Shown: piece by piece, positions 1-11,896 of the stretch | Numbering within the stretch: position 1 is the first letter of the stretch | Layout: every line of letters begins with the position of its first letter | Source of the DNA: Letharia columbiana | Lineage: Eukaryota > Ascomycota > Lecanoromycetes > Lecanorales > Parmeliaceae | Assembly: GCF_014066305.1 (NCBI RefSeq) | Contig: NW_023501047.1 | Location: 62,001 to 126,000, forward strand | Direction: 5' to 3' | DNA length: 64,000 nucleotides | The notes under the pieces: model-generated | The model's input: the letters and a program-made list of their open reading frames with translations, nothing else | Databases searched by the model: none | What the model was told of the DNA's origin: nothing | Translations under genes and position numbers: made by a program

Positions 1-3000
1 CCGCAACCATTGCACTTGCCTCCAAGTCTGCCCAATTTTTGTCCACAGACGAGGATGTCCTCTCGAAGCCACGGGCATCAGACGCGCCGTACAAGATTCG
101 CAATTACACAGGATTCGACCTCAGTGTCTGGGCAGCTACTCATGAAGAAGACCAGGGATCCGCTGCCAAGCTCAGCGATGGCGAGGAGTCAGGATGGCGG
201 TTCGAAGATCCAACGTCAATGCGTGAGAATCTATCACCGGAAGGCAACACCGGCATCGTGGGAATAAAGCTTGAAGGAAGCGGCTTCGATAGCGTTGAGC
301 GCATCGCCGTGAACCGCGAGGGCGAGACGCTGTACAATCTCAAGCCACGGAAAGACAAGGTTCTGCATCGACTGCTGGTCGAGGTCAAGCTTGGCAGCGA
401 CAATGTCAAGTACATCACTTTTCGGTCCCCCTTGGTCGTTGAGAATAACACTCAAATACCGGTGGAGATCGGCGTCTTCAGCCCTGAAGAAGGGCATCTA
501 CTCAAAATTGAGAAGATTGCTCCTGGCGATGCTCGACCGGCTCCTATTGGTGCTGCCTTCATGCATTCTTTGGTCGTCCGGCCTGATCAGGGTTTTGGCT
601 ATTCTTGGTCAAACGAACGGCTGTTTTGGAAGGACCTGCTCAAGCGGCCTACAAGAACCATCACATGTAAAGGTGAGAGCAGTGAGCAATCACCACCATT
701 CTATTTCCAGATGAATGCATCCTACGACAAGAAAGACCCTATGACCAGCGTGTACCCTTACATGAGAATCAAGCTTCATGCGCCGATCGAGCTTCAGAAC
801 CTGCTACCATACGACTTCAAATACCGGATCTATGATAAGAACACGAAGAAAGACTGGACCAACTTCCTTAGGAAAGGGGGAGTCAGTCCAGTGCATGTGG
901 TCGAACTATCTCATCTGCTCTTACTCAGTGTTGACATGCAGGACACTGTCTTCAAACAAAGCGAATTTGCTGTGATCAATTCCAACCAGCAAGAAGACTT
1001 CCGCCGTGAGAAGTCCTTAGCTGTAAAAGACCCGCAAGGCATACAGCTCAATCTCAAGCTTCACTACTTCAACATGCCTGATAGCGGTGGTGCTTTCAAG
1101 GTCTCGGTATACAGTCCATACTTGGTTCTCAATAAGACAGGTCTCGACATCAATATCCAAAGCAAGACAATGTTTTCATCAGCCAAGTCAGCGGCTGGTC
1201 AAGGCATGCGCATGGACTCAGATCGAGGAAGTAAAAAAGCTCTTCCTTACATGTTTTCATATCCGAGCGAAGACCGCAAGAACCGTGCGAATATTAAAGT
1301 CGGCGAGTCGACTTGGAGCAAGCCGCAAAGTTTCGACGCTATTGGTAGTGCTTTTGATGCTGTTCTGCCATCTTCAAATGCCAAGTCTGAGCTGCATGTT
1401 GGTATCTCTGTAACGGAAGGCGAGGGCAAGTATAACCTGACCAAAATTGTTTCTGTCGCTCCCCGTTTTGTTTTGAACAACAAATTGAAAGAGGAGGTCC
1501 ACATCCGCGAACCTGGTTCCGGGTCTTCCAACGTCATGAAAATGAAGCACGGCGAGCGACTGCCGCTCCATTTTCTGCGGCAGGCGCCCGAAAAGCAGCT
1601 ATGCTTATGCTTTCCTGGTGTGAACAATCAATGGTCTTCGCCTTTCAACATAGCAAACCTGGGAACCGTTCATGTGAAGCTTGCCAAAGCCGGGCAACGC
1701 CAACAGCTCATCCGCGTGGAAGTGATCATGGAAGCAGCTACGATCTTCCTCCACATAAGCATCGAAACCAAACACTGGCCTTTCTCTATGCGCAACGAAA
1801 GCGACCTGGAGTTCATGTTTTACCAAGCTAATCCTCACATTGAGGAAGACGAGGAAGACCAAGGCTCGGGGTGGAAGCCAATACGCTATCGTCTTCCGCC
1901 GAAGAGCATCATGCCATACGCCTGGGACTATCCTGCAGCTAAGAACTCAGAGCTAGTCATCACTTCCAACGGCAAAGAAAGGCGTGTCAAGCTTGCTGAA
2001 ATTGGCAACCTCGTTCCTCTGAAGGTCCCTGGAGCGCAAGGCAAGCCTCCAAGGATAATCGACCTCAATATTGCGGCAGATGGTCCAACGCAGACACTGG
2101 TACTCTCCAACTATAAGCCATCGAAGAGCTTGTACAAGCAGAAGTCTGCAAAGGCCCACGAGTCACAGAGCAGCGTGAACACAGGGTTTGAGGTCAAAGA
2201 AATGGAGTCCGAGGTTACGTTCAAGGCTCAGCTCCGTCTTGCTGGTATCGGCATCTCGCTGGTCAATACCAAATTGAAAGAGCTGCTTTACATGACGTTC
2301 CGCGAGATCGAAGTCAAGTATGGCGACTCGAAGCTGTACCAGACGTTGAATTGGACTACCAAATGGATTCAGATCGATAACCAGCTCTATGGTGGCATTT
2401 TCCCTATGTTGCTATACCCCAGCGTGGTGCCAAAGACCGGCAAAGAGATGGAAGCACATCCGATCTTCCACGCTATGGTCACTCGCGTCAAGGACGACTC
2501 GTATGGTGTCCTTTACATAAAGTACTTCACCCTTCTTCTGCAACAAATGACCATCGAGCTGGACGAGGATTTCATTTTTACAATGCTGGACTTCGCCAAA
2601 GTCCCAGGTGCTTCCTGGTCCGAAGAGGCTGAAGGTAAGCTCTGTGACGAAGACTTAGACATACCTGAGCCGCAGCAAGAAGAGCAAGGCCAAGACATCT
2701 ACTTCGAGTTTCTGCATCTGCAGCCCATGCAGCTGGACTTGTCCTTTGTTCGGACAGAGCGCATCAATGCTGAAGATACGCAGGCGTCATCGAACCCTTT
2801 AATGTTCTTCGTCAACATCATGACAATGTCCGTCGGCAATGTCAACGATGCGCCTTTGAGATTCAATGCTCTCATGTTGGAGAATGCGCGTATCTCTGTC
2901 CCAAACCTGATGACCAACGTGCAGAGTCATTACACTCAAGAGTGTATCCGCCAGATGCATATTATCCTCGGATCGGCGGACTTCTTGGGCAATCCCGTTG

Positions 3001-3964
3001 GACTCTTCAACAATGTCAGCTCTGGAGTGGCCGACATCTTCTACGAACCATATCAAGGCTTGGTCATGACTGACAGGCCGCAAGAGCTGGGTATTGGCAT
3101 AGCAAAGGGCGCATCTAGTTTTGTCAAGAAGTCTGTCTTCGGATTCTCTGATAGTATGGCCAAATTCACCGGCAGCATGTCAAAGGGCTTGGCTGCTGCC
3201 ACACTAGACAAGGAGTACCAGGACCAGCGTCGAATGTCGAAATCGAGAAACCGACCGAAGCATGCACTTTACGGTGTCACATCTGGAGGAAACGCTTTCG
3301 CAAGCAGCATGGCTAGTGGTATCGGTGGTCTTGCACGGCACCCATTGCAAGGCGCTGAGAAAGAAGGCCTACAGGGATTTGTAAAAGGTGTTGGGAAGGG
3401 TTTTCTGGGTCTGGCTACTAAGCCCGCCATCGGGGCTTTCGACCTTGCCTCAAGTACGTACCGACTGCCCCATGCCTGTCAGGAATGATGCTGATTGGAA
3501 TCGCAGATATGGCCGAAGGTGTCCGCAACACCACCACTGTTTTCGACCAAGAAGGCCTCGACCGCGTTCGCCTTACCCGCTTTATCGGTATGGATGGCAT
3601 CGTGCGTCCATACGCTCAGCGCGAAGCACTAGGCCAATTCTGGCTGAAGACGCTGGACGACGGCAAATACTTCCACGAAGACTACATTGCGCATCTCGAA
3701 CTCCCAGGCAAAGACATGCTCGTCATGCTTACGTACAACCGCATCATGCTGGTCACGACGAAGAAGCTAAAGAGCGAGTGGGATATCAAGCTGAATGATA
3801 TCCAGACGATCAGTAAGGAGAGGACGGGCATGTCAGTCACCTTGAAGGGAGGAACCAACGGACCTTTTATTCCCGTGTCAGAAGAGAGCAGTAGGAATTG
3901 GCTGTACAAGCAGATTGGGATTGCAGTAAATGCGTTCAATGATAAGTATAATGCAAAGGGATGA
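1..3964 (+). CDS. VPS13: VPS13 lipid-transfer protein, C-terminal part (5' end outside window)
   Basis: This is the C-terminal third of VPS13, a bridge-like lipid transporter at membrane contact sites. The frame is open from base 3, so the gene starts upstream of the window. Exon 1 runs to 3453, a 53-bp GT-AG intron covers 3454-3506, and the last exon is 3507-3964. The splice restores the family motif with the order ASN-MAEGVRNTTTVFD. Order of domains seen: VAB/SHR-BD beta-repeat region (begins around YKIRNYTGFDL near base 90), then the VPS13 C-terminal region (NPVGLFNNVSSGVADIFYEP near 3000) with Gly-rich amphipathic helices resembling ATG2-C, then a PH-like domain in the last exon (IVRPYAQREALGQFWL onward). 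No break is seen. Family membership is certain; sub-domain limits are approximate. Confidence 0.96.
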
Positions 3965-4487
3965 AGACGGAGAAGTCGCGATGATTGATTGGCGTGGCTT
4001 CAGCGTGCATTAATATTCCCCCCGTCTAGAAGATTGATCTTTTCGTGTCTTTACGCCTGGACATGTATTTTAATGAGCATGATACACATATATAACCATG
4101 TTGTCAGCGATTCAAAGTAACAGTCTATTTTTCCCGGGCACTCCTTGCCTTCGACGAACGATCTCCGAATCTGTAGTCGGTCGCCTCAGTCTAAATTTGG
4201 AATCTTACAACGGTGTGTAACGCTACGATATCAGAGCGCTGGCTCGTCGTCCCTTCCTAGGTTCTGTCTCCAAGGATCTTCCAGTAGCAACTCCGGTTTC
4301 GGAGACCAGGATACCATCTCGAAGGGTGGGGCCAAGCAGCGAACGTATCCACCACGAACCTTTTCGAACGGGTATCCGTGCCCGGCCTCCCTCAAAGCTC
4401 CAGCCAGCATCCCCCCACCCTCTACGAAGCATCCGGCCAAGCCAAGCGCATCCGCCATCTGCAGCTCTCTACCCTTCCAAATCATCT

Positions 4488-5303
4488 TCAGGGCAACTCC
4501 ACGCTCGCCACCTCCTTGTACGCCTGATCCAACACCTCCTCTTCCTCCCCCACCCCCACCCCCACATCCCTCGCGCCCATTTCGCAAATCGCCACCCTCT
4601 CGACCCTGACGTCCGTCGCCCAGCGCGCGCCCGCGTACCGGGCGATCAGGCCCGAGGCGTCGAACCGGGCGCTGCCTTTCCGCCAGCGCATCTTCCCGCT
4701 CCGGGCGCTGCGCGCGTGGATCGTGTTGACGAGCGTGGCGTGCAGGGACAGGGGTCTGGGTTCGGGGACGAGGAAGCCGGCGGCGGTGAAGGCGGCGCGG
4801 AGGGCGGTGGCGAAGGGGTGGAGCGGGGGCGATGCGGGGGTGGGGAGGGCGTGGAGGGAGGAGGAGTCGGTGGGGGCGCGGTGGGTGTGGAGGCCTGAGA
4901 GGGTGGTCACCAACGCCTGCGGCGGCGGCGGCGGCGACGGCGGTGGCGCCGCGTCCGTGGGTTCGGACGGGGAGGCTGCGGAGTCCGGGTTGAGGGGTTT
5001 CCACGTCACGACGGGGGGCACGGAAGCGGCGGCGAGCATGCCGGGGATGTCGAGGTTCTGGAGGTAGGCGCATGCAGCGGCCACGCGCTCGGGGGTCAGC
5101 AGGCTCATGACGCCGATGGTGAGGTGGATGGCGCCGACTGGGCGGATGGCTTTGGCGGGGAGTTTGGCTTCGCCGGACTCGTTGGGCGTGGTGACTTCGG
5201 CGGCGAAGCGTTGGAGCGAGGCTTGTAGCTGTGGGCGCGATGTGGGTGTCACGAGGGGGAGGAGGAGGAAGTGGGTTAGTTGGGGTTTCGGTTTTGGGGG
5301 CAT
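4488..5303 (-). CDS. AKAP7/ASCC1-like 2H phosphoesterase domain protein
   Basis: A single-exon ORF of 271 residues starting at an ATG. It carries the two HxT motifs of the 2H phosphoesterase (2'-5' RNA ligase-like) superfamily: H60-L-T62 in IHLTIGVMSLL and H188-A-T190 in SLHATLVNT. The opening PQLTHFLLLPLVT is the usual first strand of the AKAP7 2'-5' RNA-ligase-like domain, and the protein ends on ASVELP as such proteins often do. Such enzymes hydrolyse or ligate 2'-5' or cyclic phosphodiester bonds, but the substrate cannot be told here. A Pro/Ser/Ala-rich insertion (residues about 105-165) separates the two halves and is very GC rich. A longer ORF in another minus frame (4231-5397) is a GC-driven shadow. 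Confidence 0.85.
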   Translation of the reverse strand: MPPKPKPQLTHFLLLPLVTPTSRPQLQASLQRFAAEVTTPNESGEAKLPAKAIRPVGAIHLTIGVMSLLTPERVAAACAYLQNLDIPGMLAAASVPPVVTWKPLNPDSAASPSEPTDAAPPPSPPPPPQALVTTLSGLHTHRAPTDSSSLHALPTPASPPLHPFATALRAAFTAAGFLVPEPRPLSLHATLVNTIHARSARSGKMRWRKGSARFDASGLIARYAGARWATDVRVERVAICEMGARDVGVGVGEEEEVLDQAYKEVASVELP

Positions 5304-6157
5304 GGTTGCGGGTGAGGGTCCATGGGCGTGGGGGAGACGTGTGGGGGGAAGGGGCGGAGGGGGTTTTGCGGAAGGATATCAAGAGTCTGAGGTGCAATGG
5401 TAGTACTCTCAGCTATTGATCGGGCTGACGGGAACAATTTTTGAAGATTTTGATATTGCCAAGGCGTGAAGCGCGCGGCAGCGGTACGAGTACTCTGCGG
5501 TTCGGGCTTAGCGTTATTGCTAGTGGCCCCGCGGGATTTTTATTACTGTTGTTCAAACATCCAACATCTCCCTCCATCGCCCAGTATGATACTATCAAAC
5601 CATTGAGGATCAAGATGGAACGAATTATCTGCCCTTTCGGTATCTCATGTAAAAATATGCTGATTCCACAAGTTGAGTACTCCAGATGATCCTGTAACCC
5701 CCAGATCCAATCATTTTCGCTGCGCTCCGGCCATCTCCTAGACCATCGTCATCGACTTCGCCCCCACGCTACACCGCGCGAGCCTGTCTTCCTTGTGGCA
5801 TGACAAAGGCTGCCGCTGAGACGACGAAAGTGGTTGGAGGAACCGCAGGACCGCGCCGTCGGAGGATCTGCTTCGGATGTGATTATCACTGTTATTGACC
5901 TGAGAGTAGGCAGGTGTAGTCAGTCTGTTGAGTTCGTTCAGAGATCAACAAGACGCGCTATCGTAAGAGTGTGGATTGTTGCATTACACTGTGTAGAATA
6001 GATTTGAAGGGACGTGGATACATTTAACTCTTTGCTGAAGAGGGAATACATGCGTGCTGAAGCTAATGGTGGATTGACACCAGTTGAAGGATAGGAAACG
6101 CCATTGCGAGAATGAGGTAGGCGCCTACGGCTGGCTGTACAGAAAACCGACACCTTC
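5304..6157. other. Intergenic, no gene seen
   Basis: About 850 bp between the start of the 2H phosphoesterase gene and the 3' end of the ankyrin/C2H2 locus. Only short unsupported ORFs occur. It should contain the promoter of the minus-strand 2H gene; I see no distinctive element. Confidence 0.5.
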
Positions 6158-6440
6158 CTATTTAGTGGCTCGAGCACGACTAGACAGCACCCTCCCATGC
6201 ATATTTCTTTCATGATCGTCAAGAGCATATTTTCTGGAGAAGTGTTTCCGGCAAGGCGGATATTGACATGGGAAGCGAACCTTTCCCCCTAGCGCCCCGT
6301 GAATCTCCTGCCGGTGTCTGTTATACCTGCTGACAATCTTGCCGCCTACAAACTTTCGACCGCACTCTTCGCAGGTTTTGGAACCATTAGATGAGTTACT
6401 TGCAGGCGCAACTGTCGGCGAGTCAGGACGAAATGATGGA
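6158..6440 (-). CDS. Terminal exon with two C2H2-type zinc fingers (probable 3' end of the ankyrin locus)
   Basis: This stretch encodes two Cys2-His2 fingers. The first is CEECGRKF followed by RYNRHRQEIH; the second is CQYPPCRKHFSRKYALDDHE followed by RNMH. The reading frame has no ATG at its 5' end. Instead it joins cleanly to upstream coding sequence through a 51-bp intron (6441-6491) with a GTATGG donor, GCTAACG branch site and TAG acceptor. The upstream piece it joins (SSDVEMQTQSPPG, ending at 6492) lies in a different frame from the exon that carries DFDKPFEAITIKQ. Either a further intron (possibly 73 bp inside 6522-6620) or a frameshift separates them; if neither applies, the ankyrin protein stops at 6522. 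The finger motif itself is clear, its transcript is inferred. Confidence 0.6.
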
Positions 6441-9400
6441 CTATCCAAACGTTAGCGGAGTGCTTCTTTCAAGGCTTAGAGTCTGCCATACCCGGGAGGC
6501 GATTGTGTTTGCATTTCCACATCACTTGAAATTAATCGATGGTGAAACTGGAAGGCTGGTTTGCAGCGACTGACACAGCCGTGAGGACTCGATGATACCA
6601 TCACCGTGGTCGATTGAAACACCAAACCCGAGAGAGGCGCTTTGGGGCTCTTCAGCCGAAGTGGTTGGGCGTGTTGTGTGTGGGACAATCCGCTTGTAGC
6701 CTCGTAATCCTACGAACGCTCGAAGGACGTGATACCTTTCTTGAAGAGCATATGATGCATCCCAGATGTTGCAGGCACGTACAAGGCTTTGCTTGATGGT
6801 GATGGCCTCAAATGGTTTATCGAAGTCGTCTGAATGAGTTAGTGTTGAAGACCAGAAAGGTATTCGATGCGGCCTTCACGTACCTGCACAAAATCTGCCT
6901 CTTCTACGTACTTGGAAAGATCGGAAAATCTGTTGAGAATACCGCATGATATGGCACAGTTGATGTCGGTTTTGACCAAGTCCAATGATCCATGAGTGCT
7001 ATGGCTAAGATGAAACTCGGTGCTACTGCAGAGATGGGTAAATGTGTCTCTGAGGCCCTCTTCGCTAAGCGCTGATGAATTGAGATTCAACGTTGATTGG
7101 ACCAAGCTTTGTCCCAGAGCTGTAGATATATATCAGTGGTGTTCAGCGTAAATACGCCATTGAGGAAATCAAGATCTTACCCAGCAACAAAGCGAGAACC
7201 ACGCCGAAAATGAAACCCGCCATTATCGTTAACGCTACGGTGTAATGAGCTGAGACATATGGTGGACCATTTCTTGTACCTCTGAATGGACTGTCAGATG
7301 CATACTCCTGCCCAGTGCCGCCTTCATGGAAATCTGTTGAGCCTGAAGCGTAGTAGTACGCAGGATCTCCTCGTTCGACAAGACTCTCAGGCAACCGTTC
7401 TTGAAAGGGGTTGGGGTATCCATCTTTCTTCCCTAGCTTTGAAGGCTGATGCATCCGCCATCTCCTTTGGCTTGTGAGAAGTCCGTGGTTGCTATTTCCT
7501 CGATGTCTCAAAGGTGATTCCGAGCCGTCGAGTAGGCTACCGGCCAGTGACTGGAATTACATTAGAGTTGTCTGATCAACACCGTCATGATGTGGAGGGT
7601 ATGTCAGGCTGGCTCCCCAAATATCCTGCGCCGCCGAACGAAAAGCATCTAGACTCCCATCCGATTGACTGAAAAGTCCCTGATAGCGGTTCAGATCTGA
7701 CATAAATTGCACTTGCCAATCCGTAGGACTACTTGTCTCCGTGACAAGTCTAGCTTTTGCAATAGCCAAAAACCATGTCGCGCTGTTAAGATTTGAAGTG
7801 GCTTCACGTCTACGAAGGGCATGCACACCGCTTCTCCACGCAGATGAGTAGTTGCGAATGAATCCATACTGACCCCATGCTCCAGTATTCCTGACGGTTG
7901 ATGATTGGGCACACGCGAGGATATGTGCATGCTCCTTCTGAAACTCGGTGTAGACAACGAAGTCTTATTTCATTGAGTGATTTTTCGTCCGATTCGGTTG
8001 AAATTGTCACTGGATTTCGGAAGCGTCCTTGATTACATGTGAAATTTTTTTACTGCCGTCCTCTGAAATATATGTTTCAAGTGGAGTATCTTTGGCACAA
8101 AAGCTCAGGTAGCGATATGACCAGTGATTGGCAGGTACGAGGACACCAGGGTTGCAGGGGCTTGTTGCTTTCGTGAACACTGACTACATGTTCTCTTCGG
8201 CCGTGGTGAAAAGGTCACCACGTTCGGTATGGATTTCAGGATTTGCGCCATACTTCACGAGCATTACCGCAATTTCCAATGATTTCATATCGGTCAGATT
8301 GTTAGCGGTAACGGCAGCGAATAGCGCCGTGGAGAAACAAGCGCCAAAGTTTTGAAGCAGTGTGTATACATCCATTGAGCTCTTGGCCGCTACTGGGAGA
8401 GACCAGACGCTACTGTCAGCGACAAAGTCTCGACAAAAAACCCCCTTGTTGAGCAGCATCTTCAGAACTGGCGTCCTTTCCAGTCGAATGAGGTTTGTTG
8501 GAAAAATCTTGCCATCGCGTCCTTCGATTGTGTTGGCAGAGCTTCTCAAGCGCAAGATAGATCCCACAGCGGAAGTAAATCCCTCCTCAGCCACCATCAT
8601 CAGACAAGCATCGGCTGTAATCGCTTCCAGGAGAGACGCCTGCCTTTTCCCGAACTCCATGTATCTGAGAACAGCTCCTTTGTGAAGCAGTAGTCGCAAA
8701 GCCTTGGGTTCAAGCTTCGATATCGCGGCATCAACGCCAAAAGTTGGATCTGCATCGCAGCTAATCTCTGCCTCAACACATGCCAGATCGCTTCTTTCAA
8801 TCGCGCTGATCATCTGTCTGGTACGGACACACATGTTATGCATGTACGCGACATCGTAACTGAGAGGCGGAGGCTTAGATCATGATCTTGAGTTAGAATT
8901 GGAATTGGCCGAGTTAAGTAGATATTCGCACCGCCGTCCTGGAGTACATAGAGAAGTCGAGGGTCTGCAAGCTTTTGATCTTCTAATGATAGAAGGAGTA
9001 ATGTGCCGTCGGCTCCATGGTCTATGAGCGATCGGGCGATCAGCCATTGGTCTTCTTGCTTGATGTGTGAGAGGATCCTAAGATTCGCCCCATGATCCAA
9101 CAGTTGAGTAATGATCTCGCTCTCGCCTTTGTAGATTGCGGCGATCAATGGCGAGTTACTCTCGTCTAAGAGCCCTTCTTGGCTTGCTCCGTCGACATTG
9201 GCTCCGTAAGCTATGAGTAGATTCACGACCTGCTGATGGCCATTCCTAATCGCTTCCACTAATATCGTGGTGAAACCGTCCGTTGAAAGTGAAGGAGGTT
9301 CGTTGGGATTGATTCCTTTGTCCAACAGCCGTTGGGTCTCCGCTACCAGACCACTGCTAGCTGCTAAGCTGAGAGACCGAGAATCTTGATCTTCGGGTCC

Positions 9401-10345
9401 CACGAAATGAGGCTTCCAAGAAGGCCCGGATAACATGGACGGATGTGCGAGTGGCTCCTCTGCGAGATTATCATTGACGGCGGTATCGACATCATTGACA
9501 CCCTCAGAATGACCAGTGGCGTGAAGAATCCTGTCAAGATGATCTTGGGCCTCGATTATCTTGGAGTTGGTCCAGGCGATCCAACGTTCATAAGTCAAGT
9601 ACCCCCTTTCATGAAGATTTTCGTAACCGAAGCTTTCGAATATTTGGTGATCCCCAATGAGGCCCTCCACAAGAAAAGCCAGTTCGGCCAAGGGTCGTTC
9701 CCTGCACATATACTGGGTCCGCCACAACTCCCATAGGATTGTGACCTTGCGTCTCTGCTCGCAATTGCCGAAGATGAACCTCCAAGAAGCCGGAATTCTC
9801 CAGAAGCTGGAAACCGTCAACAATTTTGCTAGGTGGATCTTGACCAGCTAGTCCTAAGATATCGGAAATCCGCGATTGAAGGGCAATGGATGAGAGCTCG
9901 ACATCGATTGTGGAGACGGTCTTGCGGACTATGAAGGCGAGTTCCCGCCGATTCGCTCATCGAGACGCCGACAGCGACAGTCACCTGAGCAAGACTGGTC
10001 CTCGGACTTGGTGATGTAGTTGTGCTCTCCGAAAGAATCCGCCACATAGTCCGAGCCACTATTGCCAAGGTCAGTGGCTGTAATTCTCTTGCATCTTACC
10101 GCAGTGACTTACTCGCTGAAATGTTCGATAAAACGGAAGATAGGATGATAGCCTCGCTCCAAAGGATGGAACAGGCTCTCCGGATGGTATGGGCATCCTG
10201 GCTCAAACGAACTACCTGTGACGTCCACAGGACCTGTATCCATTGTCCGATGATCAATCTTGTAATCATAGACGGTGCAAAAGGGTTCTTGGTTGGCAAA
10301 AAGGCCGTCAAGCGTGAGCGTAAACTGCAATTTGGGTGGAAATAG
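6158..10345 (-). pseudogene. Ankyrin-repeat / transmembrane / C2H2 protein locus, multi-exon, with frame breaks
   Basis: Coding-quality sequence runs on the minus strand from about 10345 to 6158. In order: an N-terminal unknown domain (from about 10330, FPPKLQFTLTLDGL; clean introns about 10054-10114 and about 9915-9966); a region TILWELWRTQYMCRERPLAE near 9730; ankyrin repeats 9400-8200 (for example NGHQQVVNLLIAYGANVDG and SEIITQLLDHGANL); an unknown domain 8100-7560; a transmembrane helix TVALTIMAGFIFGVVLALLLG (7240-7180); then C2H2 fingers (next entry). Introns 7120-7180, 6830-6879 and 6441-6491 fit well; the last has a CTAAC branch site. Breaks: frame changes near 9790 and near 8875 without a convincing intron, and in-frame TAG at 8184-8186 and TAA at 7557-7559, after which the same frame stays coding. 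The TAG could instead lie in an 84-bp intron. No start ATG was found. Function unknown; ankyrin proteins mediate protein contacts, and in fungi they often belong to expanding accessory families. Confidence 0.55.
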
Positions 10346-10504
10346 GGTAGTTTGGAATAGAGTGAAAGATTGTAGGCAAAGGTGAGGAACTTATCGTTTC
10401 CCTCACAAGGCTACGTTCCTAAAAGTGGCGAGTTGAGGGTTCAGGCAAACCGCTTACTGCATGTCGACCTAGCAGAAAATAAAAAACCACCACATCATTA
10501 TACC

Positions 10505-10530
10505 AGCGCCAATAGGAATCGAACCTATTA
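10505..10530 (-). other. tRNA T-arm-like fragment
   Basis: Read on the minus strand, the segment has a 5-bp stem around a TTCGATT loop inside ATAGGTTCGATTCCTAT, followed by TGGCGCT. This is what a tRNA T-arm plus 3' acceptor strand looks like. I could not find a matching 5' acceptor strand or a convincing anticodon arm within about 100 bases, so it is at best a tRNA relic or a chance match. Confidence 0.25.
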
Positions 10531-10899
10531 CGAATTACGTACCCCCTCACTGGTGACACCACCTTGACTAGATTCCTACATCAGGAATCTGCATCATGCA
10601 TGGCTCTGTGTGCAAACCCATACCTGATTGGACCTCATGTCAACGGTCCTGCATGCAAACTAGTAATGCTAGCGTTCTAGTGTTTCGGGCGAACACGCCT
10701 ATACAATCCTGCAAAAACAAATCGACAATCGTATCGCAAGCGTTCAAACCCGGGAAAGTGTGCTGGAAATCATGCGTACCACCTGATTGCCCATTTGTAG
10801 GGATCGACGGGTATTGCTTGATTACATGGGTTGACTTAGATGTGATGAAAAATCTAGTGTCGGTTCCAGGGATTCAGGCTATTTTCTCTTCCAAAAAAA

Positions 10900-11050
10900 G
10901 GGAAGGGGCCCCCCCCCCCCCCTTTTCCTCTCCTACCCCCAAACTTTTCAAACCCCCCCCCCAAAAAAAGCCCGCCCCTTCCCTTTTTTTTTTTTTGTTT
11001 TTTTAAAAAAGGGGGGGAAAAAAAAAAAAAAAAGGAAAAAAAAAACCCAA
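10900..11050. other. Homopolymer-rich stretch, probable assembly or consensus artefact
   Basis: About 150 bases consist almost only of long runs of C, A, T and G in succession, including runs of 10 to 16 identical bases. Neighbouring sequence is normal. The pattern resembles low-quality read tails or gap-fill consensus more than a biological repeat. Any ORF through it is meaningless. Confidence 0.6.
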
Positions 11051-11362
11051 AAGGGAGTCCTCGTCCAATTGTGGGCTTGGGGAATGCGTCTCGACCAAGG
11101 CTTTGTCCTTTACTCATGTCATTTAGGAATCGAGCAAATCTTTTTCAGCTATGGAGAGCCGGAATGTGTCAAAAGACATGCCGAGTCTTGTCCGTGCATT
11201 GATTCTAGGAATCCCTCGTCACCTCCATATCGCACATACAAAGGTGTATATAAAGCAAGACCGTGACCATGGCATTCGATGTTCTCTTGCAGCATATGTG
11301 ATCCGCTGCGGTGAAGCATCTTCCCCTCTAAAGCAAATCTACTCTCAAGCCTATTGGGAACC

Positions 11363-11896
11363 ATGTCAGCCAATACATCTAAAGAAATGTCCGTATCCTT
11401 ACCCCACCCTGTGTTTCCCACTGCATCCTCAGCTCAGCACATCATGCCGACTAACGCTGAGACAAATCCAGGCCCGCAAAGGTAGCCCAGACCTCCAAGG
11501 CCTCAACCCCCAGATCAACATCAAGCAACGCCGAAAGCCACCTCCGGCACCCCTGGCACCACTCTTCGTCATCAGCCCGCTGCACAAGACCCTAATCAAG
11601 CCTTGTCCCAACGGCTCACTGGACCGTACGGAAATACGTTGCTGCGTGGCATAGGCGCCTGGGCAGATCCCCCCGGGCCAAACGCAGGAGCAACCACTGA
11701 TTCGGCCATCGGCGGTGATATTTCTCACCAACGTAATGCAAGAGAACCGGGTCCCCAATCACAGCCCAGAAGCAGCAATGACCAAGGGTTGACTCCCATG
11801 GAACGGTTTCGCAAAGAGGGGAAGCATGATCAGTCACCTGGGTTGTTGGACGGTGGTAAACCGCAGTCGGAGCATGGGAAGGGCAAGAGCTATTGA
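11363..11896 (+). pseudogene. Pro/Gln-rich hypothetical ORF broken by one in-frame TAG
   Basis: An ATG at 11363 opens a frame (MSANTSKEMSVSL...) that reaches a TAG at 11483-11485 after ETNPGPQR and then stays open in the same frame to 11896 (ending EHGKGKSY). Both halves have the same Pro/Gln/Gly-rich, disordered character, including PRPPRPQPPDQHQ and later LTPMERFRKEGKH. A CAG-to-TAG change would explain the break. An intron beginning at the GTAG would have to be only about 32-35 bp, too short for this genome. I do not recognise the protein, and the composition alone does not prove that it was ever translated. Confidence 0.35.

Noticed and set aside
4231..5397. 388-codon minus-strand ORF overlapping the 2H phosphoesterase gene
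   Set aside because: It is Pro/Arg/His-rich in the way GC-rich shadow frames are, and the overlapping frame carries both HxT motifs.
6522..6829. Ankyrin locus ending simply at the TGA at 6522
   Set aside because: Not excluded, but the strong 6441-6491 intron implies transcription through to the C2H2 exon; both are stated.
10490..10600. Complete tRNA gene
   Set aside because: Only a T-arm-like hairpin is present; no matching acceptor, D or anticodon arm was found.
10854..11117. Gly/Phe/Lys-rich ORF across the homopolymer stretch
   Set aside because: Translation of homopolymers, not a gene.
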